Positions 1 to 12,624 of a stretch of DNA of 64,000 nt are shown one piece after another. A program made the translations under genes and the position numbers. Source of the DNA: Neopestalotiopsis rosae (taxonomy: Eukaryota > Ascomycota > Sordariomycetes > Amphisphaeriales > Sporocadaceae); the NCBI GenBank assembly GCA_023078685.1, contig JALGAS010000011.1, positions 186,001-250,000 of the forward strand, written 5' to 3'. Under the pieces are notes generated by a model, which searched no databases, was not told the origin of the DNA, and was given only the letters and a program-made list of their open reading frames with translations. How positions within the stretch are numbered: position 1 is the first letter of the stretch; each line of letters starts with the position of its first letter.

Positions 1-140
1 CAACCTTTTTCTCGCTCACACGCACGTAGGTCACTTCTTACTTACCCACCACATTATCGTACTCTCCACTGACTTGGGACACAGCCAGCATTGATACGCG
101 CGCAGTTCATGCTGCAAACCAGGCTCAACGCAGTGACGAT

Positions 141-2903
141 ATGCAGTCCGAGTCGACTCATGATACTCCTCAGCTTATGGAGCTGAGAACTCGGAATCAT
201 CCTGCCCATAATGACCCTCAGCGCAGTCGGAGCACGCCATCTTCCCAGACTGGTGACACCCTCATGGTGAATCAATCTTTTGCCAACATTGCATCAAAGG
301 TGAAAGATTGCAATGACGTCTTGGCCGAACTGCAACAACTTGGTCTTCGAGAATTTGCCAAGCTTCCGAATTTGGTCATGGTCGGTGATCAATCCGCTGG
401 CAAGTCGAGCTTAATGTCAGGTCTTGCCGAGCTCGATCTACCGCGCAGTGGTGGTGTTTGCACTCGCTGCCCTATTCACATTCGACTTAGCAGCCACCAA
501 CGCTGGTCTTGTACAGTCTCACTACAGCAGGGCTACGACTATCAACCACCTCAAGGCCGGATCAGGAAAAGCAATGTACGCGACAGCGATCCGTTCCACC
601 CCTGGAAAAGACGGGAGAACGGCATGAAGCAGGTGCATTTCAAGTCCATCGATTTCGAGGATCGTCACCAAATCGAGGATGTCCTGCGCTGGGCTCAGGT
701 TGCTATTCTCAACCACGAGACCCCAGCTTCATTATACGTTCCTGGTCAGGGAGCTTATGCCCGGGACCATACGCTTCAGTATGCCGCTGAGCAGACACAT
801 GCACAATTTTCGCCAAACATTGTGTCACTCGAAATGAAGGGCCCCAGCTATCCAGATCTCAGCTTCTACGACCTACCTGGAGTCTTCTCGACTCCGGCTC
901 AGGAAGAAGACGAATATCTTGTCCAGGTAGTGAAGAACTTGGCCAAAGAATATATTAGTCGAGACGAGGCCATCATTCTCTGGGCTCTTCCAATGAACAA
1001 TGACCCCGAAACGTCAATTTCTCTCGGTCTGATTCGAGAAGCCAAGGCACAAGGAAGAACAGTGTAAGTAACCTATAACATATCTCGTACATGAGTAATC
1101 TGAGCTAACGGTTGGGCAAGTGGTATCATGACAAAAGCCGACATGCATCGCAAAGAAGACATTGCATCTTGGTTGTCTGTTCTGCGCGGCGAAAAACATC
1201 GTGTCGGTTACGGATACTTCATCACATCTCGTCCAGCTCTAGACAATCATGAGTCGCTCGAGCGGATGAATCAATGGGAGGAACAATTTTTCAATGTCAA
1301 CGACGAGAGATGGCCTCAAGAATTCAGCCCTTATCACGATCGCTGTGGTGTCGCAGGCCTTGGAGATTTTCTTTCTACCCTCCTCGGTGAAGCATTTTCT
1401 AGAAGCTTGCCACAAATTGCGCACCGAATTCGAGAAGCCAAGAGAGATATCGAGTCTCAGCTCTCTGAACTTCCCGAACTCCCACGCAATGTGGAGTACG
1501 AGGTCAGACAGTCTCTGACACAATTCAAGGAGGCTGTCAGGGATGCTACTCTCTATACAGACTTCCAGTCTCGCTGGGATCAGCTCAACAAGCAGTTCCA
1601 AGCATGCATTCTCGCTATGAAGCCGACGTGCACGGTTAGGACCCAAGAGCGGGCTCAATATCGAGACGACAACACTGTTGATCTCACATCAGACTCGGAG
1701 AATGTGGCAGCTGAGACGCCTTCGAGGAAGCGTACAAACCCACGAGCTAGCGACTCGACGATCAGAGGAAATGCTACGCCTTCTAAAAGACAGAGGGTCG
1801 AGGTCAGCACGCCCACCACCGTTAAGATGGAGCAGCCCTTCTTTGGCGTGACCGGGACACCCCATAGCGTTCAGGGGACTCCAGGGCCAGACCCACAGTC
1901 TCCTTTCGCCGAGTTCTACAGTCTTGGTCGACGCGGTCTTGATATCCGCCTTATTCAGAATGTTCTTGCTAGTCGAAGACGTGCTGGTATGCCAGCTGAT
2001 GTTGTTCCGGAGGATGTGTACGATCTCCTTATCAACAGAGCCATCTCCAACTGGCAGGGCCCCATCGAGCGCTATATCGAGCACACAATGAGGTTGTTCG
2101 GATCCATGCTTAACGGGGCATTGACTAAGAGCATGGCTTCGTTGGCGAAACGCTTAATCTTCGTTGAGTCTCAAGTTTATCTGACCGAATACATCACGAA
2201 AATGGACAGCCTTCAGTCGGCGGCAGTCATGGATCTGTTTCAATCTGAAACTTACCAGATGTTTACGACAAACAAAGATGCGTTGAAGAGGTATCGAGAG
2301 GAGGAGATCGCAACCCTTCAACGTGCCCGGTCAATCGAACGTCTCCGCGCTATCGGCGTATTCGGCTTCGACTACAAAACTCGCCCCTTGAACAGGATGA
2401 CACAGGATGCCATCGCCGAGGAGAAGGAAAAGATTGCTAAGAACCTTTCCAAACTTGGTCCGGATGAGTTTAACACTGAACTTGGAGTTGCCGCAATGGT
2501 GCGTGGTTACTACATCCTCGCGGGTATGCGACTTGTTGAGGGTGTCACCTTGAGCGTGAAGTCTAAACTCTTTCGTGACGTTGCATCTGATAGCCTTCAT
2601 CAATTCTTGGAGAGAAAGCTTGGATTGCAGAATGCTGGTAAGTACTCAAGGCATGTCCATATGGAAAAGATGACTAATGACTTGATAGATCAAGATACGT
2701 TTAACCGCCTGATGGAGGAAGACTTAGTCACGGCAGCGAAACGTGATCAATTGAAGAGTCAGAAGGATAAGCTGGAGATTGCGATGCAAAAGATCAGCGA
2801 ACTCCAGCTTGGCGATGGTGTCGAAATGCACGCTGACCCGGTTGGCAATCCGTCTTTCGTGCGCAGCCCAGTAGAAGATGAGATGATGGATGATGAGGCC
2901 TGA
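141..2903 (+). CDS. Dynamin/Mx-like large GTPase
   Basis: Large GTPase of the dynamin superfamily, about 884 residues after splicing. Exons 141-1063, 1121-2637 and 2689-2903; introns 1064-1120 and 2638-2688. The four G motifs are visible: G1 GDQSAGKSS (residues 82-90), the G2 threonine in GVCTRCP (about 108), G3 DLPG (244-247), and G4 TKAD (312-315), which lies just downstream of the first splice junction and confirms it. A helical stalk follows, and the C-terminus resembles a GTPase effector domain. There is no PH domain or proline-rich tail, so it resembles Mx and fungal dynamin-like paralogues more than endocytic dynamin. The stalk is split by a polar insert (about residues 480-570) holding VDLTSDSE and basic clusters PSRKR and SKRQR. 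The second intron is 51 nt, has no in-frame stop and keeps the frame if retained. Membrane target and process cannot be told from sequence. Start ATG 141 is the first in frame with a plausible leader. Confidence 0.9.
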
Positions 2904-5900
2904 TAGGCCTGTTGAATGTGTTGATGCTGTTGTTTTGGCAAAGGATGGAGTTTGTTAGGCTGCTAGGACTGGTAAATTTGTCTGTGTAAAAGTCAGCCAG
3001 GAAAGGCTGTGTCTGGATTGGTTGTGAGCGAAAATGATGTTATAGGATACCCATTATTTGAGGAGGAGTCACTTTTATACGAGTGAGAGGTCACTTTATA
3101 CGCCATGGTGTCAAATAAATCGAGCGAGCAATGATGGATTGGATCTCATACACGAGGTAAAGACCAGGTAGGAATCTGTTCTGGGAACACTGTTATGGCT
3201 AGTTATGCGAAATGCACATAGACAAAAGTTATGGTATGCTTGGAGCGGGTTCAAGCTAACAATGTTAATCTTACCGGAGGAATGCTCACACTAGATGTCA
3301 GGCTACTGTTCTATTAAACACAATGCCAAATCATGCCATGAATATGGGAGAACCATGTCACGATCATTGATCATGTAGACTCACAATGCAGTCTTGGGCT
3401 GAACAGCCACAGATGGTTTGTTCTATCTTGGAATCGACACGCGGGTAGTTGGTTTTTCAGCTTCGATTGTTAGTCTTGTGAAGCACGGGATTGTTGAAGG
3501 AAATGGGGCCAACTGGCATCAACCTCTGTGATTGAAGGTCATCTAATCATGATTCATCATCTCATGTTTTTCCTACCTAAATTTCGAGATTACTGACAAG
3601 GGAGCGATGTTCCAGCCGCTTGACCCCATGGACAGAGTACTTACAAAGGGAACAAGCCTCTTTCGCCTCCCATACGAAGGAAAGAATGGGAAGTAGTCAG
3701 GATACAATTTGAAAGCCGTTATTGCTCTTTTGTCGCCAATACGCCCGATTTCCCACCAACATCATAGAAAATGACTCAAAATCGCCATCCGGGACAAAGC
3801 AAAGTAGCGCTCCCTCTGGGCCGATATAGAGGTTATGCGCCAGCAACAAAACTTTGTAGGTCTATGCGGCTCAATGGAACCACTTGGCATCAGATGCTAG
3901 TGTTGGAATCCTTCTTTTTTAAGTTCCTGGCTCAAAATGTCGGACCTAACCCAAGCCACCTGGCAAGGGGGCTTGCGTAGCCTCGATCCGGGAGCCATTC
4001 AGGCTAAATACAGCTCGACCTTGAACGACATGGGGGTAGGTAAAAGTGAACCTAGGGACAAGTCTGTTTCCTAGAGCAAGGCTTTTGATCCTTCTTCGAG
4101 CTATTGTGCATACGGGCAGACGATCGTGATACAAGGGCGAGAAATCAAAAACAATTTGAGCGCATACTGACATGCACAATTTATTTCGTATGGTGGGTAG
4201 AACAGAGGCGAACGAATCATGGTCAAATCAAGCCGCTTCTAATATGTACAGTGTCACTGAAAGGCAAGCGAGATGCGCGTTATGGAAATGATAGTCCCGA
4301 GGAGCTGGATCGACTAGTTTCTTAGACTTGGCAGGTTTATTATATGCATATCATGGGTTGCTTTGAAGGGGAATTACTTTTCATGGCCGCAATGCGAGGG
4401 CCATTGGACCATACAACCGCACCAAAGAGGCTACATATGTGTCAATACGACGACCAGTAAAACGTTTGCATTCGTCAGCTGTGGCCTGCCTCCGACAACC
4501 ACTGTTTGGTAGCGAGGAATCCTATTGCTCATCTAGAATTGATAGACGACGCGCACTTTTAGAGGCAGGATTTTCAAAGGAGCGTTCAAGGCTTCATCAG
4601 CTGGCACACCACAGGAGGACTTCTCTGTCGTTTCTCGGCCCTTCTCTTCCGGCTGTATGTTGTACATATTGAATTGTCTAAAAAAACTCATTGTTCTTTA
4701 CGAATCTGGATCAGTAAATCATCCAGTAGCAAATCTGTTGCTGATTGCCAAGGCACCAGTGGTCATAAACAAAGCCAACGGTGTCTTAGTCATGTACGTT
4801 TTCCACATGGTACGGACGAAATTAATGCAGCACAGACATGTGAATAGCTCACAGTGGGCTGGTAAAAGAGCTTGGTGAATCTTGGAATGCTGCTTAGGAT
4901 CCAACGCCGTTTCCTGGTTCACTGGCTTGGGTTGGCAAGAAAAGTCATATGATCATCAAGTGAGCCGATCCAGGGCAAATCGTAGTCTCTTCTGGCAACG
5001 CTTCCCAACTTCCGATTTCCTAGGTTAGGGTGCAGATCTGGGGCTGCTGGATAGCGTGACAAGCGTGACTTGCTCCTGCTACTGTGAATTGCTGTCTATT
5101 CGAAATCGCTTCGTCCCGTTCTCCACATTTTGTGCATGGTTCTATTGGAGGTTTTTGATATCTCCCGGACAGCCGGTGATTTTAACCGGACCTATAGATC
5201 CCTTGTCTTGTTGGAGAAGACGCTACCCCAAATTCCCCTTCCCCGTTACCCCAGACTCGCCATAATCCTTTTCTGCTGGTAGGTATTGTACAGTACAGTA
5301 CTCGCAGGACCCTCACTGCCATCTGCTAATTGAGGGCCAAAATAGCACGATTGACTTGCCATGGAACCATTTGCATGCCCAGTATGTAACGAGGCCCACT
5401 ACTCAGCATGACCAGCATATGATCTAGTACATGGCAATCGAGACTGCCATCGTACAATCAACGCAAGATGAACTGCCAAAACCATTTGAAACCATGAACA
5501 GGTCAGAGTGATATAATGCGACAATATCAGAGGCAGTAAGTACTTCACATAGCACGTGAAAGCAGATATCCTCTTCTGTCAGATTTGTCCACGGCACTCA
5601 GGATCTTCGGTCCGCCTCCCCCAAGCCACGAGGAAAGGCACAGTCAGCACCGGAGCCAATTCCCAGGCCCCCTTCCACCATCGGGCGCGCGCCGGATCCA
5701 GCCATGTCTATAGCAACCTACTGTCGGCACACCGAGGATAATGTGCCGCCCCAGTCACCCTTGTCCCGCAGGACCGTTACCGCCAATTGGGACTTTTTTC
5801 CACAACTTCACTTCACTCGAAGCTAAGTCCAGGTTCCTAACCCGGCCCCCCTCAGGCATCTTCTCTCAGAAGAGGACTAGTCCGCATGCCCACATGGCTA

Positions 5901-6316
5901 CCCCTTCTTGGTAACGGACAGGCTATATGTCTACGTACTCTTCGTACACCGGAAGCGAGATCAGCTATAGTTTTTGTTGTTTGCTGATTTTCAAATCCTG
6001 GCTAATAAGTGACCTGACCATACATCCTTGCTAGACCACCCCCCGCTCCAATGTGACCCCCAAGACTTTAGACGGGCCAGGTACTTTGAACCCTTGGAGT
6101 TCGCGGCCGTGAAAATGCTCCTCAAGATATATTGCGAAGCTTTCCCACCTGGACTCTGTTGCATTGTGTGACTTTCTTTCCTCTCTTCTCTTGCCAGAGG
6201 TTCACTCACTCTCGACAAGTGGGTTTCTGTTTTGAAGAGCCAGTCAAGTCACTTGCGCCCTCGGTATCTTCTCTTGCTACAGATCAAGCCTTGGCAAGCT
6301 TGTCGCCGGTCCAACA
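2904..6316. other. Long spacer without a recognisable gene
   Basis: A 3.4 kb stretch between the dynamin-like gene and the sugar transporter. All open frames are short (under 110 codons), lack recognisable motifs and show no supported splice joins. I see no tRNA, repeat array or transposase. The right end must contain the promoter and leader of the transporter. The rest could be regulatory or carry a non-coding transcript, which cannot be judged from sequence alone. Confidence 0.5.
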
Positions 6317-8308
6317 ATGGTTCACATTCCCGAGAAAGGTGCCAAGGGGCATCTTGAAGATGTCCACCTCGCCCAGGAGGAGGCACCTACGTTTGAAAGA
6401 GTCTCCTGGACCAAGGATCCCAACCTTCGAAAGTTGTATCTCTGGGGAAGCGTGCTGATGGTTGCTTCCGCCACCACTGGTTACGATGGGTGAGCACAAG
6501 CTGTTTTGGTCTCAAACCGATTTTGCCTGTCGGACTTTTACTAATAAGTTTCTTTTCAGAATGCTGGTAAACACATCGCAGCAGATTGATCTCTGGACAA
6601 AGTTCTTCCCCGAGGCCGACCCTCACAATGCCATGGGCACACAATATCTGGGTCTCCTGGTCAATATGTTCAGCATTGGCAGTATCATCAGTTTCTTCGT
6701 CACGTAGGTTTTGACAATCAGCGCCATTCACTTGCCTGGTTCATTCCCAAATCATACTGACGCCAAATGATATAGTCCTTACGTAGCTGATCACTACGGA
6801 CGAAAGATTGCCATTGTCATTGGCTGTCTGTTCATGGTTCTCGGTGGTTGCTTGACTGCATTCTGCAATGGCTACAACAGTGAGTTCAATTCTGCTAGAA
6901 GATCCGCCTCAGAGAGTAGCAGTCTTATGAATCAGGTATGATACTGACTCTTAATGAAAAAAGTGTACATTGCCGGTAGATTCCTCCTCGGTTTCGGAAA
7001 CAGTTTCGCCCAAATGTCCTCGCCCCTGCTGCTCACCGAGATCTGCCACCCACAGCACCGCGGCCCCGTCACGGCCGTGTACAACTGTCTCTGGAACGCG
7101 GGCGCCCTCGTCGTGTCTTGCATCGGCTGGGGCACCGCCACCATCGCCAGCGACTGGTCCTGGCGCTCCATCACCTTCATCCAGGTGGTCCCCTCGCTGA
7201 TCCAGCTCGCCTTTATCTACTGGATTCCCGAGTCCCCGCGTTATCTGCTCTCCAAGGACCGCGAGGAGGAGGCCCTCAACATGCTCGCCTACTACCACGG
7301 CTCCGGCGACCGCAACAACACCACGGTCCAGTTCGAGTTTCGCGAGATCCGCGAGACCATGCGCCTCGAGAGGGAGGCCGACCGCGCTACTGGCTACGCC
7401 GACTTCCTCCGCACCAAGGGCAACCGGTGGCGATTGGCCATTCTCATTTCTCTGGGTATCATTTCGCAGTACAGTGGAAACGCTCTCTTCTCCAACTACA
7501 TGAACACCATCTACGAGGGTGCCGGTATTGTGGTTCAGAACCAGAAGCTTGGTGTACGTTTTAACTTTCTCTCTCCCACCGACTGCCTCATTTGATGTAT
7601 TAAACAAGTTTTGCTGACACATCTGGAAAAACAACAGCTCAGCACCGGCAGAACTATTTACGATCTCATCATCACCATCGTAGCCGCCATGAACGTCGAC
7701 CGCTTCGGCCGTCGCCCCCTGTTCCTCATCTCGGCCGGCGGCATGTGCTTCGCCTTTGTGTGCTGGACCATCTGCGGCGCCGTCTACGAGAACTCGGACG
7801 GCACCAACACGGGCTCCGGCTACGCCCAGCTCGTCTTCATCTGGCTCTTCTCCGCCTTTTACGACATGGGCTTCTCGGGTCTGCTCATCGCCTACGCCCT
7901 CGAGATTCTGCCCTTTAGCCTCCGCGCCAAGGGCATGATGGTTATGAACATCACCGTCCAGGCCGTCCTGGCTCTCGGTAACCAGACCAACCAGCTGGCC
8001 TGGCTCAACCTTCCCCACCACTGGAACTTTATGTTGTTCTACACTGTAAGTCATCTCCTGAAACGGTGAACGGATATTTGTCAGGATACATGACTAATGA
8101 CTTTTCGTTTTTGCAGCTCTGGGACTTTTGCGAGTTCCTCTTTGTGTATTTCGTCTACGTCGAGACCAAGGGCCCGACCCTGGAAGAGATTGCCCGCATC
8201 TTCGACGGCGCCGACGCTGTTGCCCACATCAACATTCACCAGGTCGAGAAGGAGATTCACGCAGAGGTTCACGAGGAGTCCTTCTCATCTCCCAAGTCGG
8301 CTCTGTAA
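6317..8308 (+). CDS. MFS sugar transporter (hexose/lactose permease-like)
   Basis: Plasma-membrane sugar porter of the major facilitator superfamily, 536 residues, expected to have 12 membrane helices. Exons 6317-6489, 6560-6703, 6776-6879, 6964-7553, 7638-8045 and 8117-8308; every junction keeps frame. Family signatures are present: TGYDG near the end of helix 1, DHYGRK in the loop after helix 2, PESPRYL before the central loop, GRRPLF after helix 8 and the tail motif VETKGPTLEEIARIFDG. The spliced TPYVADHYGRK join supports intron 2. The start ATG has context CAACAATGG and opens a hydrophilic N-terminal tail. Substrate is not evident: members of this fungal group carry hexoses, pentoses, lactose or cellobiose. 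Neither neighbour acts on sugars, so context does not help. The gene is GC-rich in third positions, typical of a well-expressed fungal gene. Confidence 0.93.
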
Positions 8309-10841
8309 AAAAAAAAAATGTGTTACCTAATCATCTTTTGGCACGTAATGATGGGAGGATCTGGTGGGATAATGGTGGATCTCGACTTTGGTTACAAGGC
8401 TTGCGCAGAGCCAAAAGGCACGATTCCATACATCAGGTCGGAAAAATATATTTGTTGCATCTCTCCTCCGTCGTCTCAAAGAATACCGGTGTGAATTAAA
8501 AATGCACCCAGTTGCGACGCTGTGAATACATGTACGAATGTGCAATCTGAGCTCGGATTGAACATTTCGAGATGACCTTCTCAATCGTGCACAATGGCGC
8601 TCATGCTTTCAGGATGAAGGCAAAAGACTGTACCGGCAACACGTCCCAAACTGCAGCATCGTACTATTTCTAGGGGACCATAAGAGGAAGTTCTGCTAAG
8701 ACGTATGTACATAGCTCTGGGCAGGCTCAGACCATTGTCATGAAATAAAAGAGACGGTTCAACCTGTCATCAAACCAACCTCTATTGCGATCTCGTTTGA
8801 TGATTGGTACATATTTGTGCTTAGAACCAGCGCGTGTAAAGTTTTCCACTTGGCGGACGTTAAAATTGCAGTGAAAGCTCGGGTTTCTTCAGGTACATGG
8901 TGTCTGGTACCTTGAAAGGTCATGTACAAATTTTCACGACATCCGTCATGTGCGCTCGCTGCTAGATGATTTATGCTGACATTGTGAATATGAAGACTTT
9001 GTTTTTTGAAGTACTCATGGGCTTTGAGAGCATTGATGAGATCTCGTTTGCTTGTTCGTCTTCACACGAGTGGGCAACTTGAAAATGATTCAATTACGCA
9101 TCAAGTATTTCAATGGCATTTGACAAAAGTAGACTAAACAGACAGTATGCTGGTTTTCCCTGCAACATGATTATTTCTATGCCACTCACGACTCAATTCC
9201 TCGTGCGCATTCGCTGAAGAGTTCATATTTGTTGATTTGGTCATGTTAAGATCAAGTATTGAGACCAATGCCGCTTTCAATATCGAACAGACAGTTATTG
9301 TAAGTGATCAGAGCGAGGACATTGACTTTCTCCGATAGTGGCACATCAACAAATGTTCGTCGTTGCGGATGCTAATCATAGTCACTAACAAGCACAAGCA
9401 CTCAATCGGAGGAATGATGAGGGAATTGGTTATCGCTTGGATTGAAGAAATTCATCATTTGAAAGTTCTTGTTCCGCGTCTCTTCCGTCACTCGTCTCTA
9501 GAAACCTAGATAGATCTAAAGAAGTAAAAGACGAAAAGAAGAAATTTCTGCAGTTGACGTCTGAAGTCTTTGCTCAAACTTGAGTTGGACAATTTGCCTC
9601 AAGAGCATCATGTGTGATGGGTGGCTTATTCATGTTATTAAAGACCTTCCAATTCCATCCTCGCAACACACCATCGTAACTCCGAGGGGAGGGGGAGGCG
9701 TCAGTAATTTAGTGGGGTGAAATAGCGGACTGGCGGGCTCAACGGCTCAGTAGCGGCCCCCGGAGCAGTGCTGTGGCTTCCGATCTTGCTCACTGCAGGG
9801 CTGCCGCTGCTACTCATTCTGATCATCAACGAAACCGGCGTCGTTACTATTTGAACTGCATCTCTTCTGTTCGTGCATTCAGCCAAGCCCATGATCTGTC
9901 ATGATATCCTTGTCACGGGGAGACACGTCACAATTCAATCGAGCAGGGCGAGCAGGGCAGACAGACAGGCAATCGAAGAGATTTAAGTAAAGAATAAAGA
10001 ATGCGGGATTTCCCACGGAACCATCACGAATAAAACGACTCATTTCGGGGCACACATGTCGCCATGCAAGAGAAGCTTGTTCCAGAAGATCCACACCACC
10101 AGGGCAACGATGGCGCCTGTATGGCTAACGGGTTGGCCAGCACGAGGGTTGCATCGTTTGAGAGATGAGTGACTTACCTAATGCGAACCATGACCGCGAG
10201 AGAACCGAGGTCCTCACATTCCAATCTGCTTTGCCTCTCCAGTCTTTTTACCTCGTGGTCGTGTTTCCGTTTCGCGACATCCCAGGCACCTGGCAGTGGG
10301 CACTTCGCTCTGCGTCACAGGCGCACATACGCCGGAACTGCTGGTTGCTGGCTGCTGGCTACTAGGAGAGGACGCGACAATGGCCGTTTTTGAGGGGTTG
10401 ACGACGCTCAAGTGGAGTCGTGCCCCTCTAAACTACCGAATAGATCTAATCTGATTAGATTATCAGATCTTTTAGACAAGGATGATCACGGCGGTTTTCC
10501 TTAGCGGAGCCTTTTTTTTTCGTCGGCCAGGTTCTTTTCTTGCCATTTGGTGAAATTTTCGTCCTTGCTCAGTCTCTGTCTCTCTTTTCCGTCCTTTCCC
10601 TGACCAATGCACCGCCGATACCGCCTGGCGGTGGCCCGCTAGAAAGTTGCAACAAAAACACCTCGTCGGGCGCCACAGCAGCCGCCTATTGTATTTTCTT
10701 CCCACTGTCTTGGATCTTCCTCCCTCTTTCCCCCAGTCCCGTCCGTCTGACTGACACCTGTCGTGCGTTTCCGCCTCTTTGCTTGCAGATTAAGTGCACT
10801 CTGCATGCTTCGTGGGCATTAACCCATCCAGTCTGCCAAAT
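8309..10841. other. Spacer; no gene seen
   Basis: A 2.5 kb stretch starting with an A-run directly after the transporter stop. Frames on both strands are short and unconvincing. A small inverted repeat, TCTAATC-T-GATTAGA, lies at 10445-10459 and is flanked by two AGATCT sites (10442-10447 and 10465-10470). The pyrimidine-rich stretch from about 10500 to 10790 is probably the leader region of the downstream P450 gene. Confidence 0.5.
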
Positions 10842-12624
10842 ATGGAAGATCTACTCCAAAACTGGGCGGACTATGTCCCGTCCCACCGGGTGCTCGTCAT
10901 ATCGGCTGCCATTCTCGTCGCCTTGGTCCTAGCTTACCGGTCATTCTTCACCATCCAGTATCCAAAGAACCTGCAGCGCCTTGGCCAAAAGGAAGGGATA
11001 TCATGGTCTGCTATGAGAAAAAAGTTTCACGAGGACAGCTTGACTGTCTTCAACGACATTTACGAGAACGTACGTTATTGACCTTTCTAGCGCAGCCCGG
11101 CGCCTATACAGGCAGGCATGTTCCATTCAAAAGGCTGCCCGTACTGACCTGTTTGCATGTAGTACTCCAAGAAGGGCAAGGCCGTGCTTATCCCCGTCTT
11201 CGGTCCCAATGACGAGGTTATCCTGCCCCCCAGCGCACTGTCATGGCTGATGAGGCAGCCCGACAGCGTCGTCAGCTCCTTGGATGCGCAGATTGACGGT
11301 ATCCAGCTTCAGCACACTCTTGGCCACAAGTTTGCCTATGATCCGTGGGGTGGCTGGATCATCAAGAACGACTTGACCAGTGTCTTGGAGAACCTTGCCG
11401 CGATTATGAGTGACGAGCTCGATGCTTCCTTCGAGGCCAACTTTGGAAGCGATGTTGAGAATTGGAAAGAAATCGATCTCTTCCCAACCTGTCGTGCGAT
11501 GGGAGGACAGCTGACCCTGCGTTTCACTCTTGGAGATTCCCCTGAAGGCCGCCGCTTGTGTAAGTTGCCCAAGACGCCTCGTCAATCCACATGCTAACTT
11601 TGATACACCGACAGGTCGCGATCCGACGTTTGTTGAGACATGCTACGGTGTCGTCGACGGTATGCTGGATGCTGCTGGATGGTTAGCTTCTGTACGCAAG
11701 CCTCTGAAGCCCTTCCTCGGCCCGTGGGCAGCTCGTTCCATGCCGCCCAAGATCAAGGCCCTCGAGCAGCGCTTCGAACCGCTTTTCCAAGAACGACTTC
11801 GAATTCTCGAGGAGCACGCCAAGAACCCGGCCATGGAGAAACCGAAGGACCTTTTGCAAATGTTATTCGACCACGCCGCCAAGGAACGCCCTGAAGAACT
11901 CCGCAGCCTGTCGGATATGACCAAGCGACTCGCTGTCATGAACTTTGGTACCATGCACCAGACCATTTTGACTCTTCACAACTTGATCCTGGATGTGCTC
12001 GACTCAAACAGGGAGTTCAAGACCGTGGATGTTATCCGTGACGAGGTGAACCGCGTGATGGGAGAGGGTGGCGACTTTAGCTCAAAGAACTGGACAAAGG
12101 CGAACATGGCCACCATGACCCGAATCGACAGCATTTCGCGCGAGACTTTGCGCCTACACACGTTCCTTGGTCGTGCCGTTCAGCGTCTGGTCATTGCCAA
12201 GAATGGACTGGTGACAGAAGATGGTATCCATCTTCCACACGGTTCCATGGTCTCCATTCTAGCATACCAATGTCAGACTGACTCCGATACCTTTGTGGAG
12301 CCCTTCAAGTACGACCCGTTCCGATTCTCCCGCCCGCGTGAGGCAGCTGCAGATGCATCGACTGGAAAGCCTGGCCTGAACAACCTGAGTTTCGTTTCGT
12401 CATCGGTCGAATTCCTGCCCTGGAACCACGGCAAGCACGCGTGTCCCGGTCGCTTCCTGGTCGATTTCGAGTTCAAGATGATTCTCGGCTACGCCCTGAC
12501 GCACTATGACCTGGAACTGCCCGAGAGCTACGACGGCAAGAGACCGCCCAACACCTGGTTCGTCGGGTTCGGCATCCCTCCGCTGGATGCCAAGATCAGA
12601 GTCAAGAGACGGAAGTCGGCCTAA
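10842..12624 (+). CDS. Cytochrome P450 monooxygenase
   Basis: Heme-thiolate monooxygenase of 544 residues. Exons 10842-11069, 11163-11559 and 11615-12624. One N-terminal hydrophobic helix (about residues 18-37) would anchor it in the endoplasmic reticulum. The K-helix ExxR appears as ETLR, followed downstream by the FRFSRPRE region. The heme loop reads PWNHGKHACPGRF, with Cys485 as the proximal ligand; the usual first Phe of FxxGxxxCxG is Trp here. The I-helix reads NFGTMHQT in place of the common acid-Thr pair, a pattern shared by several fungal P450 families that have A/G-x-H-x-T at this place. An in-frame upstream ATG (10794) would add 16 polar residues; 10842 is preferred because it places the anchor near the N-terminus. 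Substrate is unknown. No polyketide, peptide or terpene synthase is nearby. Confidence 0.92.

Noticed and set aside
6951..8054. 367-codon minus-strand frame across the sugar transporter
   Set aside because: It runs through several transporter introns and exons, has shadow composition, and the transporter model explains the region fully.
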